DNA of 26,551 nucleotides, from assembly GCA_017525805.1 (NCBI GenBank), contig JAFXSH010000123.1, positions 1 through 26,551 on the forward strand. The letters run 5' to 3'. Source of the stretch: Clostridia bacterium. Lineage in GTDB: Bacteria > Bacillota_A > Clostridia > Christensenellales > Aristaeellaceae. Within the stretch, counting starts at the first letter, position 1. Each line of letters opens with the position of its first letter. The notes below the pieces were generated by a model, which was not told where the DNA came from, ran no database searches, and saw only the letters and a list, made by a program, of their open reading frames with translations. Of the stretch, positions 14,456 to 21,048 are shown one piece after another. The position numbers and the translations under genes are program-made.

Positions 14456-16606
14456 ATGTCTGTGGTATGGTACATTCTGGTGCTTCTCGTCATCGCGGCG
14501 GCCATCGCCTACGTGGTGTACAACTATCAGCGCATCCGCAAGATGCCTGAAGGTACCCAGGAAATGGCCGAAATGGCCGGGATCATCCGTTCTGGCGCGA
14601 ACACCTTCATGAAAACCGAATACAAGACCATCATCGCTGTGGTGATCCTGCTGGCGCTGGTCTTCAGCCTGTTCGTGGAAGCCACCAGCGGCATCACGTT
14701 CCTCTTCGGCGCGCTCATGAGCTCCTGCGCCTGCGTGGTGGGCATGCGCTCTGCCACCTACGCCAACGTGCGCACCGCCAACAAAGCCCGGGAAAGCCTC
14801 TCCATCGGCGAAACGGTGAAGGTGGCCCTGTGCGGCGGCAGCATCTCCGGCCTTTCCGTGCAGGCTCTGGGCCTGCTGGGCCTGACCTGCATCCTGATCA
14901 TCTTCGGCAGCGTGCGGCATGACGTGTCGGGCGGCGGCCTGATCACCTCCCTTTCGGGCGTGAATCCCACCATCATGCGCATTTCTACCTATTCCTTGGG
15001 CTGCTCCCTGGTCGCCATGTTCAACCGCGTGGCGGGCGGCAACTACACCAAGGCCGCCGACATTTCCGCCGACATCCTGGCCAAAGTGCGCAACGACCTG
15101 CCCGAGGACGACTCCCGCGTGCCCAACGTGATCGCGGACTTCATCGGCGACAACGTGAACGACATCGCGGGCAACTGCTCCGACTTGCTGGAATCCTTCG
15201 TGGCCACCATTTCCGCCGCCCTGATGATCGCCGTGATCCTGTTCCAGAGCTATGAAAGCAAGTTCACTGAAAGCATGGAAGTGCTGGAAAAGGTCTTTAA
15301 CGGCACCATCACCTTCCCCGTCGTCCTGGCGGGCATGGGCCTGCTTTCCTGCCTGCTGGGCCTGTTCTACGCCGACCGGAAAAAGATGAGCGACAATCCC
15401 TCCCGGGAACTGAACCTGGCCACCTGGATCTCCGCCGGGCTCACCGTGGTGCTGGGCTTCATCGCCGCCATCATCTGCTTCGCGGGCACGGACGCCGCCG
15501 TGCTCAAGGATGAATACGGCTGGGCCGCCGGCTGGGCTTCCCCCTGGATCTGCACGGTGCTGGGCATCCTGAGCGGCGTGGCCATCGGCTCCATCACCGA
15601 ATATTACACCTCCACCGATTATAAACCCACCCGCACCCTGGCCGAAATGGCTCCCGAGGGCGAAGCTTTCGTAGTCACCAAGGGCGACGCCGTGGGTTCC
15701 CGCTCCGTGCTGCTGCCCGTGCTGGTGATCGGCCTGGCGCTGTTCGTTTCCGGCAAGTTGGCCGGCATTTACGGCGTAGCCACCGCCGCCCTGGGCATGC
15801 TGGCCTTCGTGGGCGCCACCGTATCCATCGACGCCTTCGGCCCCATCGCCGACAACGCGGGCGGCCTGGCCGAGAGCTGCCACCTGGACGCCAATGTGCG
15901 CGTGATCACCGATAAGCTGGACGCTGTGGGCAACACCACCGCCGCCGTGGGCAAGGGCTTTGCCATCGGCTCCGCCGCCTTCGCCACCGTGTCCCTGATC
16001 GTCAGCTACGTGGGCAACTATTCCTCCGAAATGAACCTGAACATCGCCTCCTTCGTGGTGGTGGCGGGCGCTATCATCGGCGGCGCGCTGGTGGAATACT
16101 TCTCCGCCATGCTCACCGATAACACCATCGAATCCGCCAAGCTCATGGCCGACGAGGGCGATAAGCAATTGACCCCCGAAGTGCTGGCCGGTGAAAAGAC
16201 CCCGGACTACAACCGCATGATCGAGCTGGCCGCCAAGCAGGCCCTGAAAAAGATGCTGGTGCCCTCCATCCTGGCGATGGTGATCCCCGTCATCGGCGGC
16301 TTCCTCTTCGGCGTGGACTTCGTGGGCGGCCTGCTCATCGGCGCCACCATCGTGGCCATTCCCCGGGCCCTGTTCATGGGTAACAGCGGCGGCGCTTTCG
16401 ACAACGCCAAGAAGTATATCGAATCCGGCGCGCTGGAAGGCCACGGCAAGGGCTCCGCTGCCCATAAGGCCGCTGTTACCGGCGACACCGTGGGCGATAC
16501 CCGCAAGGACGTTGTGGGCGTGGCCCTGGATATCTTCATCAAGACCATGTCCACCGTGGCCAACACCCTGGTGAGCGTGTTCCGCAATATCACTTTGATC
16601 CGGTAA
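14456..16606 (+). CDS. hppA: Membrane-bound, K+-dependent-type ion-pumping pyrophosphatase
   Basis: This 716-residue protein has about 16 membrane segments and hydrolyses pyrophosphate to pump H+ or Na+ out of the cytoplasm. Recognisable blocks are YTKAADISADILAKV (from about 196), PEDDSRVPN, GDNVNDIAGNCSDLLESF (about 231-248), and the C-terminal HKAAVTGDTVGDTRKD. NTTAAVGKGFAIGSA (493-507) has Ala where K+-independent enzymes have Lys, so K+ dependence is expected. The PPi-binding motif D-x7-K-x-E reads D202, K210 and then R212, so the Glu is replaced by Arg. I cannot tell Na+ from H+ transport. The ATG at 14456 has GGAGG 9 nt upstream; a longer frame from 14381 would begin at the transcription start. 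Confidence 0.93.
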   Translation: MSVVWYILVLLVIAAAIAYVVYNYQRIRKMPEGTQEMAEMAGIIRSGANTFMKTEYKTIIAVVILLALVFSLFVEATSGITFLFGALMSSCACVVGMRSATYANVRTANKARESLSIGETVKVALCGGSISGLSVQALGLLGLTCILIIFGSVRHDVSGGGLITSLSGVNPTIMRISTYSLGCSLVAMFNRVAGGNYTKAADISADILAKVRNDLPEDDSRVPNVIADFIGDNVNDIAGNCSDLLESFVATISAALMIAVILFQSYESKFTESMEVLEKVFNGTITFPVVLAGMGLLSCLLGLFYADRKKMSDNPSRELNLATWISAGLTVVLGFIAAIICFAGTDAAVLKDEYGWAAGWASPWICTVLGILSGVAIGSITEYYTSTDYKPTRTLAEMAPEGEAFVVTKGDAVGSRSVLLPVLVIGLALFVSGKLAGIYGVATAALGMLAFVGATVSIDAFGPIADNAGGLAESCHLDANVRVITDKLDAVGNTTAAVGKGFAIGSAAFATVSLIVSYVGNYSSEMNLNIASFVVVAGAIIGGALVEYFSAMLTDNTIESAKLMADEGDKQLTPEVLAGEKTPDYNRMIELAAKQALKKMLVPSILAMVIPVIGGFLFGVDFVGGLLIGATIVAIPRALFMGNSGGAFDNAKKYIESGALEGHGKGSAAHKAAVTGDTVGDTRKDVVGVALDIFIKTMSTVANTLVSVFRNITLIR

Positions 16607-16899
16607 TTTCGTTACTGCTCAGCCTTCGGCTTCGCAGTAACGCGCGGGCGGGGATTTCATCCCCCCCGCGTGCCCCCCCAACGGTTTTTCCTCTCGCACC
16701 TTCGGTGCTCCCGGGCGGAAAAACCGCAAGGTAGGAAAATTTTCTTCAGTCGTCTACACTCCCTGCGAAAATTTTCGTCCTCACGGCGTACACGCCGCCG
16801 CTGCGGATTTCAGTCAAGGGGAGTGCCCCTTGACAATCCCCCTCTGGTTCCGTTTCTTCGTTGGTTCTCCAGAGGAGGCTGAGTAGTTACGTAATTTCG
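16603..16899. mobile_element. 279-bp hairpin-rich element with terminal inverted repeats and 9-bp flanking duplication
   Basis: GTAATTTCG occurs at 16603-16611, containing the hppA stop codon, and again at 16891-16899. Just inside, TTACTGCTCAGCC (16612-16624) and GGCTGAGTAGTTA (16877-16889) are inverted repeats, 11 of 13 matching. The interior is a series of hairpins: CGTTACTGC/GCAGTAACG (16610-16642), 16643-16670, CGGTTTTTCC/GGAAAAACCG (16682-16726) with inner GCACC/GGTGC, GAAAATTTTC twice (16735, 16767), GTCAAGGGG/CCCCTTGAC (16813-16834) and CCTCTGG/CCAGAGG (16841-16875). No coding frame is credible. The pattern fits a non-autonomous transposable element (MITE-like) whose target duplication preserved the stop codon. 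It may also end hppA transcription. Confidence 0.55.
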
Positions 16900-16902
16900 C
16901 AG

Positions 16903-16935
16903 AAAAAAAGCGGCTATGCTTGACACACAGCCGCT
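16903..16935 (-). terminator. Terminator of the toxin mRNA
   Basis: Read on the minus strand, AGCGGCT (16935-16929) and AGCCGCT (16915-16909) form a 7-bp stem followed by seven T. This would end the toxin message after it has crossed the whole antisense RNA gene. The hairpin overlaps the -35 box of the antisense promoter. Confidence 0.6.
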
Positions 16936-16948
16936 CTTGCTGTACAAT
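16920..16948 (+). promoter_or_regulatory. Consensus sigma-A promoter of the antisense RNA
   Basis: A perfect TTGACA (16920-16925), a 17-nt spacer and TACAAT (16943-16948) make this one of the best promoters in the window. No coding frame follows it; the transcript would start near 16954. Confidence 0.75.
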
Positions 16949-16953
16949 AGAGT

Positions 16954-17037
16954 TGTCAGATGACCAACCCCGCTTGGTTGTGAGACCCAGCAACGAAAGC
17001 CTCTGAGTAGCCGGTAACTACCCAGAGGCTTTTCTTT
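16954..17037 (+). ncRNA. Antisense RNA, probable type I antitoxin
   Basis: The transcript is predicted to run from about 16954 to an intrinsic terminator: AGCCTCTGAGTAG (16998-17010) pairs with CTACCCAGAGGCT (17018-17030) with one mismatch, followed by TTTTCTTT. A second hairpin, CCAACCCCGCTTGG, lies near 16964-16977. The RNA of about 84 nt ends 6 bp before the stop codon of a tiny hydrophobic peptide gene on the other strand, whose mRNA should read through the entire antisense gene. This is the TxpA/RatA type of layout, in which the antisense RNA pairs with the 3' part of the toxin message and triggers its decay. Confidence 0.62.
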
Positions 17038-17043
17038 ATCTGC

Positions 17044-17124
17044 TTAACGTTTCATTCCGAAATAAATCGTTAGACACAGACTGGTAACGGCAATCAGGGC
17101 CATGAACAACTCCACGGTCGTCAT
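17044..17124 (-). CDS. 26-residue membrane peptide, probable type I toxin
   Basis: The peptide has a short N-terminus (MTTVELF), one hydrophobic span (MALIAVTSLCLTIYF) and a basic end (GMKR). This is the build of TxpA/BsrG or holin-like toxin peptides, which insert into the cell membrane. The ribosome site GGAGGTGAT (17137-17129) is unusually strong, 8 nt from the ATG counted from GGAGG. A leader hairpin, CCCCGC with GCGGGG (17160-17155 and 17141-17136 on the minus strand), touches that site and could limit translation, as in known type I toxins. The message has its own promoter and terminator. It is too short for ordinary gene finders. The function is inferred from layout and peptide form, not from recognised homology. 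Confidence 0.62.
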   Translation of the reverse strand: MTTVELFMALIAVTSLCLTIYFGMKR

Positions 17125-17201
17125 GCACATCACCTCCCCGCTTCCGTATTCCTCGCGGGGTCAGCTTCCGGGCGTTTGCCCTACCATCGTACAGCGTTTT
17201 C

Positions 17202-17230
17202 ATCATAGCATAAACCAAAAAGAAAGGCAA
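17202..17230 (-). promoter_or_regulatory. Promoter of the toxin gene
   Basis: On the minus strand TTGCCT (17230-17225), 17 nt and TATGAT (17207-17202), with an extended TGC just before the -10, form a good sigma-A promoter. The leader is about 70 nt and contains GGGC/GCCC and CCCCGC/GCGGGG hairpins. Confidence 0.6.
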
Positions 17231-17259
17231 ATTCTTTTTTGCGCTTATCCGATTTGGTA

Positions 17260-17288
17260 TTGATTTTTCCACTGAAACCATGTAAAAT
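17260..17288 (+). promoter_or_regulatory. Promoter of the malate operon
   Basis: TTGATT (17260-17265), a 17-nt spacer and TAAAAT (17283-17288) lie about 38 nt upstream of the malic enzyme start. It diverges from the toxin promoter, with 29 bp between the -35 boxes. Confidence 0.6.
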
Positions 17289-17326
17289 GAACGTAAAGTG
17301 ACCAATATTTGAGGAGGTGCCCCGAA

Positions 17327-18496
17327 TTGAATTACATGGAAGAATCCCTGCGCCTGCATGGCGAATGGCAAGGTAAAATCGAGGTCGTTTCCCGTGTGCC
17401 GGTGAAGGATAAAACGGATCTGTCCCTGGCCTACACCCCCGGCGTGGCGCAGCCCTGTTTGGAGATCCAGAAGGATTACGATAAATCCTTCACCCTGACC
17501 CGCCGCCACAATCTGGTGGCCGTGATCACCGACGGCACCGCCGTGCTGGGTCTGGGCGACATCGGCCCCGAGGCCGGCATGCCTGTGATGGAGGGCAAAT
17601 GCGCTCTGTTCAAGGCCTTCGGCGACGTGGACGCTTTCCCGCTGTGTATCCGCAGCAAAGACGTGGACGAGATCGTGCGCACGGTGTACCTGATTTCCGG
17701 CTCCTTCGGCGGCATCAATCTGGAAGACATCGCCGCTCCCCGGTGCTTTGAGATCGAACGCCGCTTAAAGGAAATCTGCGATATCCCCGTGTTCCACGAC
17801 GACCAGCACGGCACCGCCGTGGTGGTGGGCGCGGCCCTGATCAACGCCCTGCGGGTGGTGAAGAAGGACATCGGCGAAGCCAAGGTGGTCATCAACGGCG
17901 CGGGCAGCGCGGGCATCGCCATCGGCAAGCACCTGCTGAACTTAGGCGTGAAGCATTTGAAGATGGTGGACCGCTTCGGCGTGCTGTGCGAGGGCGAGCA
18001 GATGAACCCCGCCCAGGAGGAAATGGCCAAGATCACCAATCCCGAAAAGTTCTCCGGAAAGCTGGCCGACGCCATGAAGGGCGCGGATGTGTTCATCGGC
18101 GTCAGCGCGCCCCACATTGTGAGCAAGGAAATGGTGCAATCCATGGCCCCCGGGGCCATCGTGTTCCCCATGGCGAACCCCACCCCCGAAATCGAGCCGG
18201 ACGAGGCGCTGGAAGCGGGCGCGGCTGTGGTCGGCACCGGCCGCAGCGACCATCCCAACCAGATCAACAACGTGATGTGCTTCCCCGGCCTGTTCCGCGG
18301 CGCGCTGGACGTAAGGGCCCGGGACATCAACGAGGAAATGAAGCAGGCCGCGTCCCACGCCCTGGCCGACCTGGTATCGGAAGAGGAGCTGAATGCCCAG
18401 TACATCCTGCCCCTGGCCTTTGATAAGCGCATCGGCCCCGCCGTGGCGGCCGCCGTGGCGAAGGCCGCGAGGGACAGCGGCGTAGCGAGGCTGTAA
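17327..18496 (+). CDS. Malic enzyme, short bacterial decarboxylating type
   Basis: This 389-residue cytoplasmic enzyme oxidises malate to pyruvate and CO2 with NAD(P). Motifs appear in family order: DLSLAYTPGVAQPCLEI, VITDGTAVLGLGDIGPEAG, MEGKCALFKAFGDVDAFPL, GGINLEDIAAPRCFEIE (metal ligands), PVFHDDQHGTAVVV, the Rossmann GAGSAG and MANPTPEI. Length is normal for the short bacterial form without a phosphotransacetylase domain. The start is probably TTG at 17327, placed 9 nt after GGAGG; the first in-frame ATG at 17336 would be 18 nt away, too far. The next gene encodes a 2-hydroxycarboxylate carrier, so malate uptake and decarboxylation form one module. Confidence 0.93.
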   Translation: MNYMEESLRLHGEWQGKIEVVSRVPVKDKTDLSLAYTPGVAQPCLEIQKDYDKSFTLTRRHNLVAVITDGTAVLGLGDIGPEAGMPVMEGKCALFKAFGDVDAFPLCIRSKDVDEIVRTVYLISGSFGGINLEDIAAPRCFEIERRLKEICDIPVFHDDQHGTAVVVGAALINALRVVKKDIGEAKVVINGAGSAGIAIGKHLLNLGVKHLKMVDRFGVLCEGEQMNPAQEEMAKITNPEKFSGKLADAMKGADVFIGVSAPHIVSKEMVQSMAPGAIVFPMANPTPEIEPDEALEAGAAVVGTGRSDHPNQINNVMCFPGLFRGALDVRARDINEEMKQAASHALADLVSEEELNAQYILPLAFDKRIGPAVAAAVAKAARDSGVARL

Positions 18497-18513
18497 CCAC
18501 GAAAGGAGTTTTC

Positions 18514-18556
18514 TGGGGGAAACCATTCTTTGGAGGCCAAAGAATGGTTTCCCCCA
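18514..18556. repeat. Perfect 20-bp-arm palindrome, element copy B
   Basis: The arms at 18514-18533 and 18537-18556 are exactly complementary around a 3-nt AGG loop. The left arm starts TGGGGGAAACC and the right arm ends GGTTTCCCCCA, followed by AGCCCCCTTCC. The same ends bound the 150-bp element at 7921-8070. It lies between malic enzyme and its carrier gene and would form a very stable RNA hairpin, without a T run directly after it. Confidence 0.7.
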
Positions 18557-18622
18557 AGCCCCCTTCCAAGAAAGCCATCTTTTTACTGTTTTCTGACAGA
18601 CAATAGAGGGAGAGAAACAAGC

Positions 18623-20083
18623 ATGAGCAACATGAATCAGACCATCAAGCAGAAAAAACCGCTTGAATTCTTCAATCTGCCTTGGCCGATTTTCCTGATC
18701 ATCACCGTGGTGTGTTTAGCCGCCACCTATCTGGGCGTGCTGCCCGCGGGCATGACGGGCTGCTTCCTGTTCATGATCGTGCTGGGTACCATCCTCGGCT
18801 GGATCGGCGACCATACCCCCGTCATCAAGGATTTCCTGGGCGGCGGCGCCATCGTGTGCATCTTCGGCTCCGCGCTGCTGGTCTATTTCCACCTGATCCC
18901 GGACGGCACCTTCACCACTCCATTAAAGAGCCTGAATCTGGTGGATAAGATCAATGCGTTCTTCAAGGGCGACGGGGCTTTCCTGGATTGGTACATCGCT
19001 GCTCTGATCACCGGCTCCATCCTCGGCATGAACCGGAAGCTGCTGGTGAAAGCCGCGGCCCGGTACTTCCCCGCCATCTTCGGCGGCCTGATCCTGGCCT
19101 TCGGCCTGTGCATGGGCGTAGCCGCGCTGATGGGCTATCCCGTTATGAATGCGCTGCTTTTGATCGCCCTGCCCATCATGGGCGGCGGCATGGGCGCGGG
19201 CGCGACCCCCCTGTCCAAAATCTTTGAAGCCAGCTCTTCCATGAGCGCGGCGGAAGCCCTGTCCATCATGACCCCCGCCGTGGCCATCGGCAACGCCGTG
19301 TCCATCGTGCTGGCGGGCATCCTGGTGAAGGTGATCAAGGGCAAGCTGAACGGCAGCGGTCAGCTCATGAAGGCCGGCCACATGGATCCCAAGGAACTGG
19401 AAATCAGCCCCGAAATGCAGCAGAAGCGCGATCATATCGACGTGAAGAACTTAGGCATCGGCCTGCTCACTTCCGGCGCGTTCTTCGCCTGGGGTTTCAT
19501 CCTGCAAGGCCTGTGGAATGCCCTGGGCACCGGCATCACCATCCACGCCTACGCCTGGATGATCATCACTGTGGCCATCTGCAAGATCACCAACATCGTG
19601 CCGGAGCGCATCGAAGTGGCTTGCTATCAGTGGTTCCAGTTCGTGATGAAGAACCTGACCAACATGCTGCTGGTGGGCATCGGCATCTGCTATCTGGATA
19701 TCGCCACCGTGATTTCCAGCTTCTCTGTCACCTACCTGCTCCTGTGCGCTGCCACCTGCATCGGCGCGTTCGTTGGCGCGGCCCTCATCGGCAAGCTGGT
19801 GGGCTTTTATCCCTTTGAATCGGGCATCACCGCCGGCCTGTGCATGAGCAATATGGGCGGCACCGGCGACGTGGCCGTGCTTTCCGCCGCCAACCGCATG
19901 GAACTCATGCCCTTCGCGCAGATTTCCTCCCGCTTAGGCGGCGCGGTCATTCTGCTGCTGGCCAGCCTGATGCTCTCCATCCTGGCCCAGTTCATCGTCA
20001 CCGCCAGCCCCGAAGCCGCCGAAGCGGCCAAGCAGGTGCTGGACGCGGCTAAGTCCGGCGCTCTGCTCCTGCCCATGGCATAA
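18623..20083 (+). CDS. 2-hydroxycarboxylate transporter (CitS/MleP/MaeN family), probably malate
   Basis: This 486-residue carrier has about 11 membrane segments and two half-repeats. The first re-entrant loop carries GGGMGAGATPLSKIF (about 186-200). The second half has SNMGGTGDVAVLSAA and RMELMPFAQISSRLGG (about 425-440), the hallmark of the 2HCT family; its Arg binds the substrate carboxylate. Members take up malate or citrate with Na+ or H+, or exchange malate for lactate. Location 126 bp after malic enzyme favours malate. The ATG at 18623 has GAGGGAG upstream; a longer in-frame start at 18530 falls inside the palindrome and is rejected. Confidence 0.92.
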   Translation: MSNMNQTIKQKKPLEFFNLPWPIFLIITVVCLAATYLGVLPAGMTGCFLFMIVLGTILGWIGDHTPVIKDFLGGGAIVCIFGSALLVYFHLIPDGTFTTPLKSLNLVDKINAFFKGDGAFLDWYIAALITGSILGMNRKLLVKAAARYFPAIFGGLILAFGLCMGVAALMGYPVMNALLLIALPIMGGGMGAGATPLSKIFEASSSMSAAEALSIMTPAVAIGNAVSIVLAGILVKVIKGKLNGSGQLMKAGHMDPKELEISPEMQQKRDHIDVKNLGIGLLTSGAFFAWGFILQGLWNALGTGITIHAYAWMIITVAICKITNIVPERIEVACYQWFQFVMKNLTNMLLVGIGICYLDIATVISSFSVTYLLLCAATCIGAFVGAALIGKLVGFYPFESGITAGLCMSNMGGTGDVAVLSAANRMELMPFAQISSRLGGAVILLLASLMLSILAQFIVTASPEAAEAAKQVLDAAKSGALLLPMA

Positions 20084-20098
20084 CCGGAAAGACCTTTT

Positions 20099-20140
20099 CG
20101 CGTGGGCCTGTTCTTGAAAGGAGGACAGGTCCCCGCGTTT
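20099..20140 (+). terminator. Terminator-like hairpin after the carrier gene
   Basis: CGCGTGGGCCTGT (20099-20111) pairs with ACAGGTCCCCGCG (20125-20137) at 11 of 13 positions plus one G-U. Only TTT follows, so termination may be partial. The loop contains AAAGGAGG, with no start codon near it. Confidence 0.4.
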
Positions 20141-20176
20141 CGGTAAAGCGTGTTTTGATAAGCGGGGATCGATAAA

Positions 20177-20500
20177 ATGATCACAGTCAATCTGCGTTAC
20201 ACAGGGAAGAACGGCTGCGCCCGGAAATTTGCGGAAGAAATGACCGCCAGCGGAACAGTTGAAAAGATCCGGGCCGAGGCAGGCAATCTCCGTTACGAGT
20301 ATTATCAATCCCTGGACGAGCCGGAAACCGTCCTGCTGATCGACAGTTGGGAGAATCAGGAGGCTATCGACAGACACCACGCCTCCCCCATGATGGCGGT
20401 CATTGCCGCGCTTCGGGAAAAGTACGACCTGCACATGACCGTGGAACGGTACGTCAGTGCGGAAACGCCCGAAACGGAAACGCGGTTTATCCGGCAATAA
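20177..20500 (+). CDS. ABM-domain (antibiotic biosynthesis monooxygenase-like) protein
   Basis: This 107-residue single-domain protein has the ferredoxin-like ABM pattern: MITVNLRY strand, helix, GNLRYEYYQSLDEPETVLL, then DSWENQEAIDRHHASP, a helix and a final strand. Small stand-alone members such as YgiN act on quinols or reactive carbonyl compounds, or have no known function. No cofactor motif is expected in this family. A GGGGAT sequence about 8 nt before the ATG serves as the ribosome site. It is 35 bp upstream of the Nudix gene and may share its transcript. Specific substrate cannot be given. Confidence 0.8.
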   Translation: MITVNLRYTGKNGCARKFAEEMTASGTVEKIRAEAGNLRYEYYQSLDEPETVLLIDSWENQEAIDRHHASPMMAVIAALREKYDLHMTVERYVSAETPETETRFIRQ

Positions 20501-20535
20501 ACGAAAACAGATATGGGAAAGAGGGAGATCGGCCC

Positions 20536-20982
20536 ATGAAAACCGTGCGGGTGGTCGCCGCCGTCATTCGGGACGGGAATCGCATCTTCGCTGCCCAGCG
20601 GGGATACGGCAGCGCCAAGGACGGCTGGGAATTTCCCGGCGGGAAGATCGAACCGGGGGAAACCCCGCAGCAGGCCCTGACCCGGGAGATTCGGGAGGAA
20701 CTGAACGCCGAAATCACCGTGGGCGAAAAGCTGACCCAGGTGGAACGGGATTACCCGGACTTCCATTTGTCCATGGGCTGCTATTGGTGCGCTCTCAAAT
20801 CCGGGAGCCTCACCCTGCGGGAGCATGAATCCGCCCGCTGGCTGGGCCTGGGTGAATTGGACGCGGTGGACTGGCTCCCCGCCGACCGGGTGGTGGTGGC
20901 AGCTATAAAAACACAGGGGACGGAACTATGTGCAGATGGCGATCGGCTTTTGAAGGATGACGCTGAAGCATTCGGGATATAA
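20536..20982 (+). CDS. Nudix hydrolase, MutT / CTP pyrophosphohydrolase-like
   Basis: This 148-residue enzyme should hydrolyse a nucleoside triphosphate to the monophosphate and pyrophosphate, cleaning oxidised or non-canonical nucleotides. The Nudix box GGKIEPGETPQQALTREIREEL is at about 36-57; its usual final Gly is Asn here, a change tolerated in MutT-like clostridial proteins. WEFPGGK just before the box is typical of the MutT/NudG group. The last 20 residues (beyond VVVAAIKTQG) are an extension of no known role. The ATG at 20536 follows GGGAG by about 8 nt; a longer frame from 20347 overlaps the ABM gene and is a shadow. Confidence 0.9.
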   Translation: MKTVRVVAAVIRDGNRIFAAQRGYGSAKDGWEFPGGKIEPGETPQQALTREIREELNAEITVGEKLTQVERDYPDFHLSMGCYWCALKSGSLTLREHESARWLGLGELDAVDWLPADRVVVAAIKTQGTELCADGDRLLKDDAEAFGI

Positions 20983-21048
20983 ACGCATGTAAACGAGGGA
21001 ATACTCAAATAAAGGTCCTTTATGTTTTCACATGGAAGGATGACCAGC

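Noticed and set aside
14369..16465. 698-codon minus-strand open frame opposite hppA
   Set aside because: Its His/Gly/Gln-rich composition mirrors the hppA codons, and hppA has all its motifs. No start signal is present.
16670..16882. 70-codon frame inside the 279-bp element
   Set aside because: The codons come from hairpin arms and loops, with no ribosome site or domain.
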